A DNA stretch of 64,000 nucleotides, from contig NZ_CP024201.1 of NCBI RefSeq assembly GCF_002749615.1, forward strand, positions 3,949,001 to 4,013,000, in the 5' to 3' direction. The position numbers and the translations under genes were made by a program. The stretch comes from Caulobacter mirabilis (GTDB lineage: Bacteria > Pseudomonadota > Alphaproteobacteria > Caulobacterales > Caulobacteraceae). Below the pieces are notes generated by a model. It ran no database searches. It saw only the letters and a program-made list of their open reading frames with translations, and was not told where the DNA came from. Below, in pieces: positions 8,711 through 17,692 of this stretch; the first letter of the stretch is position 1; every line of letters starts with the position of its first letter.

Positions 8711-9316
8711 TCAGGCCGCGTCCCAGGCCAGGTCATGCGCCAGCTCCGCGCGTGCAGCCGGGCTCAGCATGGCGACATGGGCGTAGGCCTCGTGGTCGCA
8801 GCCGACGGCGATCACGGTCGCAGGGTCGCGGAACACCGCCTTCTGGGCGTCGCTGAGCCGAAACCGCAGGAAGTGCACGGCCGCCTCCTCCCGCTCCCGG
8901 GGCGGGCCGTCGATCTCGTCTCGCGGCCGGGCTCGGACACGGTCGCCGCCGACCTGCAGGAAGAAGCAGTCCCGGGCGCCGGCCAAGCGGGCCAGGATCG
9001 CGGCCCGCCGAACATCGTCGTCGATCCCGAACATCGCCGTCGCGATCAACTCGGCGCCCTGCGGGATCAGCGGGTTGTAGGCCGCCAGCGCGGTCGCGAC
9101 TCCGTCGCCCTCGCCCGCCTCGGCCAGCAGCGTTTCCTGCACCTGCAGGAGCACCGTGTCGTAGCTCTCGAACCCGATGGCGCAAGCGGGCCCCAGGTCC
9201 ACCCGGCGCAAGCGCTTCATCGGCAGCAGCGTCGCCCGTCGCGACCGCCGCTGGACCGCGTAGACGGCGGCGGGAAGGAGGTCCTCCGGCATGATCCTGT
9301 GCAGCGGCGCCGGCAT
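8711..9316 (-). CDS. DUF3501 family protein
   Basis: A 201-residue soluble protein matching the DUF3501 pattern: N-terminal MPEDLLP..., the basic stretch MKRLRRVDLGPACAIGFES, and a following VLLQVQETL region. The biochemical role is not established. In many proteobacteria this family is encoded beside a rubrerythrin gene, and here the stop of the rubrerythrin-like gene is only 9 bases upstream, so the two are translationally linked. An alternative start at 9292 (MPEDLLP) would remove eight residues. A role in oxidative or metal stress is inference from the partnership. Confidence 0.72.
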   Translation of the reverse strand: MPAPLHRIMPEDLLPAAVYAVQRRSRRATLLPMKRLRRVDLGPACAIGFESYDTVLLQVQETLLAEAGEGDGVATALAAYNPLIPQGAELIATAMFGIDDDVRRAAILARLAGARDCFFLQVGGDRVRARPRDEIDGPPREREEAAVHFLRFRLSDAQKAVFRDPATVIAVGCDHEAYAHVAMLSPAARAELAHDLAWDAA

Positions 9317-9325
9317 GATCCGCCC

Positions 9326-9727
9326 CTAGTCCAGCAGGCTCAGGGCGCGCCGGAGACCGTCGGCGCGCACGGCCTCGGCCTTGGCCAGGGTCTCGAACCA
9401 GTCGGCGATGTCTTCGAGCCCTTCCTCCCGCGCCGACCGCGCCATCCCGGCATAGACGCCGGCGTGCCGCTCGGCGTCGTCGGCCACGGTCTTCAGGCTG
9501 TCGGCCACGCTGTCGGCCGGTCCGTCGGCAAGGTCGTCCATGAAGGCGAGATGGCCCTGGGCGTGGCCGCGCCGGCCTTCGGCCGCCGAGCGGAGCAGCG
9601 CCGCCTCGTCGGTCCGCCCCTCTGCTTCCGCCGCGGCGACCAGCCGCAGCGCGCGGCGACCGGCCCGGCTCTCCATCGCGAAGGCGGCGGCCAAGTTGTG
9701 CAGAGTCTTGCTGACGGCGAGGCTCAT
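9326..9727 (-). CDS. Rubrerythrin-like ferritin-fold protein with degraded metal site
   Basis: A 133-residue four-helix protein of the rubrerythrin type without a rubredoxin tail. The family backbone is clear: AAFAMESRAGRRAL, a central GHAQGHLAFMDDL, and AREEGLEDIADWFETLAKAE. The expected diiron ligands are largely missing. The first ExxH reads RRGH instead of E..H, the second helix pair reads DDAERH where family members have GE..E, and the last ExxH reads EAVR with Arg in place of His. Peroxidase activity is therefore doubtful. I chose the ATG at 9727 (MSLAVSK); 9736 is an alternative. It is upstream of and coupled to the DUF3501 gene. Confidence 0.75.
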   Translation of the reverse strand: MSLAVSKTLHNLAAAFAMESRAGRRALRLVAAAEAEGRTDEAALLRSAAEGRRGHAQGHLAFMDDLADGPADSVADSLKTVADDAERHAGVYAGMARSAREEGLEDIADWFETLAKAEAVRADGLRRALSLLD

Positions 9728-9861
9728 GCGTTCCACGCTAACCCCGGCGACCGCCGTTCGCCCAGCCGTTTGTTTCCGGTCGGACGACAGGACGGGCTGG
9801 CCGACCCCGGCCGGAGGTTGTTACTGACCCGTCGCAGCGCTGCGTTTCTGGAGGACCGCCC

Positions 9862-11118
9862 ATGACCTCGACCCCGCCCGAGACCTTCCCCGACGCGGCC
9901 GCCTCCGATCCCCGCGCGCTGGGCTGGATGCAGGGCGCGCCGCCCGCGCCGGACCGGGTGATCGCGATGACCGATCGGGACCTTTTCCGGTTCCCGAAGT
10001 CGCGCTGGGCCTTCAGCCACATGCGCCAGCTGGCCCCCACGGCCGGGGTCAGCCGCGGCCTGGGCGCGCCCTCGACGCTGGGGCGGCGGATCGACGACGC
10101 CATCGACGGCCTGACCTTCACCCCGATCGGCGGCGCGACGCCCGTAACCTGGGCGGAGTCCCTGGCGGCCAACTACACCGACGGCCTCGTCGTGCTGCAC
10201 GACGGCGACATCGTCTACGAGACCTACGCCGGCGCCCTGACCGAGACCGGCCAGCACTGCGCCTTCTCGGTCACCAAGTCGATGATGGGCCTGCTGGCCG
10301 AGAGCCTGATCGTCGAAGGCGCGCTCGATCCCGACGCACCGGTCGCCGACCTCATCGCCGAGCTGGCCGGCAGCGCCTTCGGCGACGCCACGGTCCGCCA
10401 GGTGCTCGATATGACCACCGGCCTCCGCTACAGCGAGACCTACGCCGACCCCAAGGCCGACGTCTGGGTCTACTCGGCCGCCACCAGCCCGCTGCCCAAG
10501 CCCGAGGGCTTCACCGGCCCTCGCACCTTCTTCGACTACCTGAGGACCGTCGCCAAGGACGGCGAGCACGGCGAGGCCTTCGCCTACAAGACCATCAACA
10601 CCGACGCCCTGGGCTGGATCCTGGCCCGGACGACCGGGCGGTCGACGGCCGAGCTGCTGTCCGAGCGAATCTGGAGCCGGATCGGCGCCGAGCAGGACGG
10701 CTACATGACCATCGACTCGATCGGCGTCCCGTTCGCCGGCGGCGGCCTCAGCGCCGGCCTGCGCGACCTGGCGCGGGTCGGCCAGATGGTGCTCGACGGC
10801 GGCGTCGCCCAGGGTCGACAGATCGTCCCGAGCGCCGCCATCGACAGCCTGTTCGGCGGCGGCGATCCGGCCCGGTTCGCCAAGGCGGGCTACGGCCTGC
10901 TGCCGGGCTGGAGCTATCGCGGCATGTGGTGGATCACCCACAACGCCCACCGGGCGATCATGGCGCGCGGAGTCTACGGCCAGTCCCTCTACGTCGACCC
11001 GACGGCCCGCATGGTCATCGCCCGGTTCTCCTCCCACCCGATCGCGGCCAACGCCGGCAACGACCCGGTCACCCTGCCGGCCTTCCAGGCCGTGGGCGAG
11101 CACCTGGCCCGGCGCTGA
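9862..11118 (+). CDS. Beta-lactamase-fold serine hydrolase (NylB/EstB-like)
   Basis: A 418-residue serine hydrolase of the class C beta-lactamase/transpeptidase superfamily. The nucleophile motif FSVTKS places Ser136 and Lys139. A downstream AYKTINTDALGW contributes the family Tyr. The HDGDIVYETYAGAL strand and the PRTFFDYL segment resemble 6-aminohexanoate-dimer-hydrolase-like enzymes. No signal peptide is evident, so it is probably cytoplasmic, which argues against drug resistance. A GGAGG site sits 8 bases before the ATG. The natural substrate is unknown. It is followed after 40 bases by the LprI-like gene in the same direction. Confidence 0.85.
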   Translation: MTSTPPETFPDAAASDPRALGWMQGAPPAPDRVIAMTDRDLFRFPKSRWAFSHMRQLAPTAGVSRGLGAPSTLGRRIDDAIDGLTFTPIGGATPVTWAESLAANYTDGLVVLHDGDIVYETYAGALTETGQHCAFSVTKSMMGLLAESLIVEGALDPDAPVADLIAELAGSAFGDATVRQVLDMTTGLRYSETYADPKADVWVYSAATSPLPKPEGFTGPRTFFDYLRTVAKDGEHGEAFAYKTINTDALGWILARTTGRSTAELLSERIWSRIGAEQDGYMTIDSIGVPFAGGGLSAGLRDLARVGQMVLDGGVAQGRQIVPSAAIDSLFGGGDPARFAKAGYGLLPGWSYRGMWWITHNAHRAIMARGVYGQSLYVDPTARMVIARFSSHPIAANAGNDPVTLPAFQAVGEHLARR

Positions 11119-11158
11119 GGCCCTTGCTGGCGGAGGCGCTCGGGCGCACTCTCGCGCC

Positions 11159-12115
11159 ATGAGCCTTCGATCGATCCTGCCGTCCGCGTTGCTGGCGCTC
11201 GTCGCCGGCTCCGCCGCCCCCGCCCTCGCCGCCGAACGGCCGAGCTTCGATTGCGCCAAGGCCAAGAGCCCGGTCGAGGGCGCGATCTGCGCGTCTCCGC
11301 AGCTGGCCAAGCTCGACCGCGACATGGCCGCCGCCTACGCCCGCGCCGCCGCCGCGACCTCGGCGCCGGTGACCCTGCGGGCGACGCAGCGCGACTTCCT
11401 CGCCCGGCGTGGCCGAGACGAGGAGGGCAAGCCGGAAAAGACGGTCAACGTCCCCGCCCTGGCCGACCTCTACAAGGCGCAGATCGAGAGCCTGACCGCC
11501 GAGGCGCAGCAGGGCGAACGCGCCCGGTCGTCCTCCATCGCCCTCGGCGATCTGGCGCGGCAGTGCGCCGTCGTGGCGCTGGAGAAATGCAAGGTCGACA
11601 GCTCCGGGACGGTGGCCGGCTCAGGTCCGTACGGCGGCCTCAGCTACCAGATCCAGGTTCCGGCCAACGACGACGAATGGACCCGCGGCGTGGTCGTGCT
11701 GCGCAACGAGGGCGGCCGGCTGAAGCCGGTGATCTGGAACTTCGAGGGCGACCTGCCCGGCACGCCTGAAGTCGTCCGCACCCCGGCCGGGCCGCTGCTG
11801 ATCGTTCCCTCGCGCCACGGCGGCACCGGCTCCTACAACGCCGAGCTGGTCTTCCGGCCGGTCCAGGGCGGCTGGCGAGACCTGGAGCGCGACGCCTGGC
11901 AGGCGGCCTTCAACAAGCAGCTGCCCGAGGGGCTCGGCGTCTGGAAGGGCGTGCAGTTCGACTGGACCGACCTGAGTCTGGTCACCGGCCTGTGGAAGGA
12001 CGACGACGCCAACTGCTGCCCCACCGGCGGCATGGCCGAGGCCAAGCTCGCCGTCGAGGGCGACCGGCTGGCGCTGAAGTCGATGAGCGTCGACCGGACC
12101 CCGCCGAAGGAATAG
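11159..12115 (+). CDS. Secreted LprI/DUF1311-like protein
   Basis: A 318-residue exported protein with a clear signal peptide (LLALVAGSAAPALA). The N-terminal part after cleavage, with paired cysteines in FDCAKAKSPVEGAICASPQLAKLDRDM, matches the lysozyme-inhibitor LprI/DUF1311 pattern. The remaining 220 residues form an uncharacterised domain with further cysteines (CAVVALEKC, NCCPTGG). It is probably periplasmic. It may share a transcript with the upstream serine hydrolase. Lysozyme inhibition is only a family-level suggestion. Confidence 0.75.
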   Translation: MSLRSILPSALLALVAGSAAPALAAERPSFDCAKAKSPVEGAICASPQLAKLDRDMAAAYARAAAATSAPVTLRATQRDFLARRGRDEEGKPEKTVNVPALADLYKAQIESLTAEAQQGERARSSSIALGDLARQCAVVALEKCKVDSSGTVAGSGPYGGLSYQIQVPANDDEWTRGVVVLRNEGGRLKPVIWNFEGDLPGTPEVVRTPAGPLLIVPSRHGGTGSYNAELVFRPVQGGWRDLERDAWQAAFNKQLPEGLGVWKGVQFDWTDLSLVTGLWKDDDANCCPTGGMAEAKLAVEGDRLALKSMSVDRTPPKE

Positions 12116-12128
12116 GGCGCGAAACGCA

Positions 12129-12159
12129 GGGGACATGCTCCCGAAGGGTGCATGTCCCC
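12129..12159. repeat. Family A palindrome, single copy
   Basis: GGGGACATGCTCC and GCATGTCCCC form near-perfect arms around a short loop. It lies in the gap between the convergent LprI-like and DUF1428 genes. It could terminate both transcripts. Confidence 0.8.
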
Positions 12160-12168
12160 GGCGATCCG

Positions 12169-12534
12169 CTAGGCTTCCCAGTTCGGCATCATCGTGAAGC
12201 TCTGGAAGCCGCCGTAGATCATGCGTTTGCCGTCGAACGGCATCTCGCTCGGCCCCTGCAGGCGCGGGTCCGCCATGACCTTGGCGTTGATCTCGTCGCG
12301 GCTGGCGCGGTCCCGGTAGGTGATCCAGGAGAAGAACACGACCTCGTCCGGCTTGGCCTGCACGGCCTTGAGGAAGGAGGTCACCTCGCCGTCCGGCACA
12401 TCGTCGGCGACGCATTCCATGTAGCTCAGCGCGCCGTGATCCATCCAGACGCTGCCGGCCAGTTCGGTGACCTTCCTGTAGGCCTCCAGATTCTCCTTGG
12501 GGACCGCGAGCACGAAACCGTCGACGTAGGGCAT
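12169..12534 (-). CDS. DUF1428 family protein (YbaA-like)
   Basis: A 121-residue small protein with the family opening PYVDGFVLAVPKENLEAYRK and the central motif VVFFSWITYRDRASRDEINAKVM, ending in KRMIYGGFQS. The fold is expected to be a dimeric ferredoxin-like alpha/beta barrel. Its reaction is unknown. The GAGGAAT ribosome site before the ATG at 12534 is good. It is monocistronic and convergent with the LprI-like gene across a palindrome. Confidence 0.88.
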   Translation of the reverse strand: MPYVDGFVLAVPKENLEAYRKVTELAGSVWMDHGALSYMECVADDVPDGEVTSFLKAVQAKPDEVVFFSWITYRDRASRDEINAKVMADPRLQGPSEMPFDGKRMIYGGFQSFTMMPNWEA

Positions 12535-12604
12535 GGGACATTCCTCCGTGGTTTTTCAAACCATAGGACGAATTTCGACGCCCCGTCCCGACAGACGCCC
12601 AATC

Positions 12605-12657
12605 GGGGACATGCTCATCGGAAGCCGGCCCTCAAGCGAGCGTCTCGAAGGACGCAC
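12605..12657. repeat. Composite of half a family A and a partial family D repeat
   Basis: GGGGACATGCTC (12605-12616) is the left half of family A without its partner. It runs into GCGAGCGTCTCGAAGGACG (about 12636-12654), the tail of a family D unit seen at 49249 and 50944. The join suggests insertion or recombination between repeat families. It lies between the DUF1428 and GST genes. Confidence 0.6.
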
Positions 12658-12668
12658 GCCCTCTCCGC

Positions 12669-13334
12669 CTATCGCTCCCAACCCGGCTCGAACGGGAAGC
12701 GGTCGGCCCAGAAGGCCTTCAGCCGCGGATCGGCGTCCACGCGCTTGACGATCGGCGTCATCTTCGGCGCCTCGCGATAGAAGCGGTTGCGCCCTGGGCC
12801 CCACCGGCTGACCACCGTGACGTACAGGTCCAGCACCGACGGGGCGTCGCCCAGCAGATAATCGCCGGCCGGCGCGATCTGCTCGTCCATCATCCGCCAG
12901 CAGTCGGCGATGCGCTCGGCGGTGGCCCGCTTCACCCGCTCGCCGGCCTCCGGGTCTGGTCCGGCCAGTCGGGAAGGCACGTCCCGCACCCAGAACATCG
13001 AGTAGATCGAGGCCGGAATGAAGGTCATCCAGCGCAGGAACTGGCCCCGCAGCGGATGGCCGACCGGCGGCGCCAGGCGCGCCTCGGGGTGGTTGTCCGC
13101 CAGCCAGACCAGGATCGCGCCGCTCTCGGTCAGGATCTCGCCGGACGGCAGCACCACGGTCGGGATCTGAACCATCGGGTTCACCCGGCGCACCCGCTCG
13201 AGCACCTCCGGATCGTGCTCCCAGGTCGCGCCCTCGACCACCTCGTGGTCCAGGCCGATCAGGGTCATCGCCGCCTCGACGGGCACGCTGCCCGATCCGA
13301 GGGCGCCGTAGACGGTCAGGGGGCCATTCACCAT
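12669..13334 (-). CDS. Glutathione S-transferase family protein
   Basis: A 221-residue GST with a thioredoxin-like N-terminal domain (TVYGALGSGSVPVEAAMTLIG, NPMVQIPTVVLPSGEILTES with the cis-Pro and the ES glutathione-binding pair) and an all-helical C-terminal domain. The position normally held by a catalytic Ser/Cys/Tyr is in GSGSV. The substrate is unknown. It is transcribed divergently from nrdB, and its promoter must overlap the region holding the NrdR-like boxes. Confidence 0.88.
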   Translation of the reverse strand: MVNGPLTVYGALGSGSVPVEAAMTLIGLDHEVVEGATWEHDPEVLERVRRVNPMVQIPTVVLPSGEILTESGAILVWLADNHPEARLAPPVGHPLRGQFLRWMTFIPASIYSMFWVRDVPSRLAGPDPEAGERVKRATAERIADCWRMMDEQIAPAGDYLLGDAPSVLDLYVTVVSRWGPGRNRFYREAPKMTPIVKRVDADPRLKAFWADRFPFEPGWER

Positions 13335-13349
13335 TTGTTATCCACACCC

Positions 13350-13396
13350 TCACAACATCTTGTGGCTAAGATGACCCTAACCACTAGATGCACCGC
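13350..13396. promoter_or_regulatory. Pair of NrdR-box-like sites upstream of nrdB
   Basis: Box 1, CACAACATCTTGTG (13351-13364), matches the NrdR palindrome CACWATATATWGTG at 12 of 14 positions. Box 2, CACTAGATGCACCG (13382-13395), matches at 9 of 14. The two start exactly 31 bases apart, the three-turn spacing NrdR favours. They lie 80-125 bases before the nrdB start. NrdR represses ribonucleotide reductase genes in response to ATP/dATP. Confidence 0.65.
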
Positions 13397-13474
13397 ATTG
13401 GTTTGATAGGTTGTCTCCAGCCTAACGCATCGACACGATTCTTGCCCGCACCCGTCCGGAGTCCGCACTTCGCC

Positions 13475-14518
13475 ATGGCCTCGTCCAAGCTGATCACCAC
13501 GCCCGGCCTGCTCACCTCGTCGGCGGCCTACAAGCCGTTCCGCTATCCGTGGGCGTTCGACATGTGGAAGAAGCAGCAGCAAGTCCACTGGATGCCCGAG
13601 GAAGTGCCGCTCGGCGAGGACATGAAGGACTGGGCCGTCAATCTGAGCGACGGCGAGCGCAACCTGCTGACCCAGATCTTCCGCTTCTTCACCCAGGCGG
13701 ACATCGAGGTGCAGGACAACTACATGGAACGCTACGGCCGGGTGTTCAAACCGACCGAAGTGAAGATGATGCTGGCGTCGTTCGCCAACATGGAGACCAT
13801 CCACATCGCCGCCTACGCGCTGCTGCTCGAGACGATCGGCATGCCGGAGAGCGAGTTCGCCGCCTTCCTCGAGTACGAGGCGATGCGCGACAAGCACGAC
13901 TTCATGCAGAAGTTCGGCGTCGAGACCAACGCCGACATCTGCCGCACCCTGGCCATGTTCGGCGGCTTCGCCGAAGGCCTGCAGCTGTTCGCCAGCTTCG
14001 CGATGCTGATGAACTTCCCGCGCTTCAACAAGATGAAGGGCATGGGCCAGATCGTGTCGTGGTCGGTGCGGGACGAGAGCCTGCACTGCGAGGGCATCAT
14101 CAAGCTGTACCACGCCTTCAACAAGGAGACCGGCGCGGTCACCAAGGCCGTGGCCGACGACATCATCGACTGCTGCAAGACGGTGGTGGAGATGGAGGAC
14201 AAGTTCATCGACCTGGCCTTCGAGATGGGTCCGGTCCAGGGCATGGTCCCGGACGACATCAAGACCTACATCCGCTTCATCGCCGACTGGCGCCTGCGCC
14301 AGCTGCAGCTGCCGGAAGTCTACGGCGTGAAGGAAAACCCGCTGCCATGGCTGCAGTCGCTGCTCAGCGGCGTGGAGCACGCCAACTTCTTCGAGGCCCG
14401 CGCCACCGAATACTCCAAGGCCGCGACCAAGGGCCAATGGCACGGCGAAGAGGGCGTGTGGGGCGAGTTCGACCGCCTCATGGCCCGCCGCAACGAGAAC
14501 CTGCTGCCGGCGGAATAG
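13475..14518 (+). CDS. nrdB: Ribonucleoside-diphosphate reductase, small (R2) subunit
   Basis: A 347-residue class Ia R2 protein that holds the diiron-tyrosyl radical needed to make deoxyribonucleotides. NMETIH supplies ligands Glu107 and His110, with the radical Tyr114 at the place of E. coli Tyr122. WSVRDESLHCEG supplies the second Glu/His pair. The C-terminus ENLLPAE would contact the R1 subunit. The ATG at 13475 begins the conserved protein; an in-frame ATG at 13388 would add a 29-residue leader running through the promoter. No nrdA is nearby, so the subunits are encoded apart. A probable terminator follows. Confidence 0.96.
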   Translation: MASSKLITTPGLLTSSAAYKPFRYPWAFDMWKKQQQVHWMPEEVPLGEDMKDWAVNLSDGERNLLTQIFRFFTQADIEVQDNYMERYGRVFKPTEVKMMLASFANMETIHIAAYALLLETIGMPESEFAAFLEYEAMRDKHDFMQKFGVETNADICRTLAMFGGFAEGLQLFASFAMLMNFPRFNKMKGMGQIVSWSVRDESLHCEGIIKLYHAFNKETGAVTKAVADDIIDCCKTVVEMEDKFIDLAFEMGPVQGMVPDDIKTYIRFIADWRLRQLQLPEVYGVKENPLPWLQSLLSGVEHANFFEARATEYSKAATKGQWHGEEGVWGEFDRLMARRNENLLPAE

Positions 14519-14576
14519 GCCGCACCGAGACCCACCCCTCCTGGGAAGAGGGGGTCGCCCAGAAGGGCGTCGGAAG

Positions 14577-14607
14577 GGATGCGCCGGCGATGTCCGCGCA
14601 TCCTTTT
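14577..14607 (+). terminator. Probable terminator after nrdB
   Basis: Stem GGATGCG (14577-14583) and CGCATCC (14597-14603) with a 13-base loop, followed directly by TTTT. It is 58 bases downstream of the nrdB stop. Confidence 0.55.
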
Positions 14608-14661
14608 CCATGTCGGAAATCACGCTAAGCTCCGCCGAGATCGCGTTCTGGGGAGCCCCGC

Positions 14662-15021
14662 ATGCTGCTGATCCGTCTGGTCCTTCGCACCCTGGTCGGG
14701 ATGGCCGGCCTGTGGCTGGCGGACCGCTTCGTGCCCGGCGTGAACATCGCCGACGGGACGACCCTGCTCATCGCCGCCCTGATCCTGGGCGTCGTCAACG
14801 CCGTGGTCCGGCCGGTGGTGATCCTGCTGACCCTCCCGGCGACGCTGCTGACCCTGGGCCTGTTCCTGCTGGTGGTGAACGCGGGGATGTTCAGCCTGAC
14901 CGCCTATTTCCTCGAAGGCTTCAGCGTCGCCGGGTTCTGGCCGGCGGTGTTCGGGGCGCTGGTGATGACCGTGGTCAACTGGGCCGGCCAGCTGGTCATC
15001 GGCCCGCGGGAAGAGCGCTGA
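14662..15021 (+). CDS. Phage-holin-family small membrane protein (PF04020 type)
   Basis: A 119-residue protein with four hydrophobic helices. The conserved core ALILGVVNAVVRPVVILLTLPATLLTLGLF, with its N-A-x-x-R-P motif, is characteristic of the 'mycobacterial 4 TMS phage holin' family. These are ordinary chromosomal membrane proteins in many bacteria, and no phage genes surround it. Function is unknown. A family C repeat follows its stop. Confidence 0.85.
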   Translation: MLLIRLVLRTLVGMAGLWLADRFVPGVNIADGTTLLIAALILGVVNAVVRPVVILLTLPATLLTLGLFLLVVNAGMFSLTAYFLEGFSVAGFWPAVFGALVMTVVNWAGQLVIGPREER

Positions 15022-15061
15022 CGAAACCCCTTCGCCATAGAAGCAAACCGCATCCACCGAA

Positions 15062-15114
15062 GACCCCCTCCACCATGCTTCGCATGGTCCCCCTCCCCCT
15101 GCGGGGGAGGATCA
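15062..15114. repeat. Family C double-hairpin repeat
   Basis: Two adjacent hairpins: CACCATGC/GCATGGT, and CCTCCCCC around TGC with GGGGGAGG. The unit has the same architecture as the repeats framing the DUF559 gene (40023-40076, 40503-40557). It lies between the holin-like gene and the groEL terminator. Confidence 0.7.
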
Positions 15115-15120
15115 GGTCAT

Positions 15121-15153
15121 AGAAAAAGGGCGGGACCTTTCGGACCCGCCCTT
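15121..15153 (-). terminator. Terminator of the groESL operon
   Basis: Read on the minus strand, the stem AAGGGCGGGTCC, GAAA loop and GGTCCCGCCCTT is followed by TTTCT. It lies 30 bases past the groEL stop and is the strongest intrinsic terminator in the window. Confidence 0.85.
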
Positions 15154-15182
15154 CTCTTCGGTCGAAGAGTGACCGGACTTCC

Positions 15183-16973
<1,791 letters not shown>

Positions 16974-16979
16974 CCTGAG

Positions 16980-17270
16980 TTAGGCCTCGACCACGCCCAG
17001 GATGTCGCTTTCCTTCATGATCAGCAGGTCCTGGCCGTCCACCTTCACTTCGGTGCCGGACCACTTGCCGAACAGGATCTTGTCGCCGACCTTCACGTCC
17101 GGCTTGATGTAGTCGCCGTCTTCATCGCGGGCGCCGGGGCCGACGGCGATGACTTCGCCTTCCTGCGGCTTTTCCTTGGCGGTGTCGGGGATGATGATCC
17201 CGCCCTTGGTCTTCTCTTCTTCCTCGACGCGCTTCACCAGGACGCGGTCGCCAAGAGGACGAAACTTCAT
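16980..17270 (-). CDS. groES: Co-chaperonin GroES (10 kDa)
   Basis: A 96-residue lid for the GroEL cage. It starts [16 protein letters not shown]. The mobile loop [24 protein letters not shown] and the roof segment are intact, and the protein ends [15 protein letters not shown]. It is the first gene of the operon, 60 bases downstream of a CIRCE element. Confidence 0.98.
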   Translation of the reverse strand: MKFRPLGDRVLVKRVEEEEKTKGGIIIPDTAKEKPQEGEVIAVGPGARDEDGDYIKPDVKVGDKILFGKWSGTEVKVDGQDLLIMKESDILGVVEA

Positions 17271-17330
17271 CGGTCGTCTCCGTGGGTACGGTGTTGTTGA
17301 ACGGTTCCGTCGGCCATCCAGAGGCTGCTG

Positions 17331-17357
17331 TTAGCAGTCACCCCTCACGAGTGCCAA
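17331..17357. promoter_or_regulatory. CIRCE element (HrcA operator)
   Basis: TTAGCAGTC, 9-base spacer, GAGTGCCAA. It differs from the consensus TTAGCACTC-N9-GAGTGCTAA by one base in each arm. It lies just downstream of the predicted groES transcription start, the usual position for HrcA repression. Confidence 0.92.
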
Positions 17358-17367
17358 CGACGCCAGC

Positions 17368-17396
17368 GAGGTAGGATCGGGCCTGCCGGGAGTCAA
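17368..17396 (-). promoter_or_regulatory. groESL promoter
   Basis: On the minus strand TTGACT (17396-17391), a 17-base spacer and TACCTC (17373-17368) form a housekeeping-type promoter. It places the start of transcription about 4 bases before CIRCE. A heat-shock sigma promoter could overlap but is not clear. Confidence 0.55.
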
Positions 17397-17692
17397 GCGG
17401 CCGCCGCCTAGAAGGCCTGTACAAATGGCGTCCGGGAGAAAGACAAAATTTTGCCCAAAATGGCGTAACGGCGGTACGTCATGGCGAAACTGTGCCCATT
17501 TTGAGACTCTCGCGCTCTCACCGTTACAAAACCGAAATAGTCCGTTGACCGGGGGGAAGCGGGTTCTCTACGAAGCGGCTCCTTGTCCGAAGGAGGGCTC
17601 ACTCCTTCTCTGGCAAGGGTTTCGGTCGGGGGACCGCTCCGAAAGCACCAAGTTGAACACAGTGCCCGCGCGTTTGTGGGCGGGAGGGTTTA
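17397..17692 (+). promoter_or_regulatory. Upstream region of the second TonB receptor
   Basis: About 300 bases without a convincing gene. The part around 17430-17545 is visibly less GC-rich than the flanks. Small frames here (for example 17408-17602 minus) lack ribosome sites and family features. The region should hold the receptor promoter and any metal- or ligand-responsive site, but no operator stands out. A GGGAGGG ribosome site lies at about 17682-17688. Confidence 0.4.

Noticed and set aside
9862..11118. Antibiotic-resistance beta-lactamase
   Set aside because: The fold is shared, but there is no signal peptide and the motifs fit a general NylB/EstB-like hydrolase better.
13388..13474. 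Upstream ATG giving nrdB a 29-residue extension
   Set aside because: The extension runs through the predicted promoter and a NrdR-like box, and R2 proteins do not have it.
14662..15021. Prophage signal from the holin-family protein
   Set aside because: This membrane-protein family is chromosomal in many bacteria, and no other phage gene is present.
17408..17602. 64-codon minus-strand frame in the TonB receptor leader
   Set aside because: It has no ribosome site, no recognisable features and lies in a promoter region.
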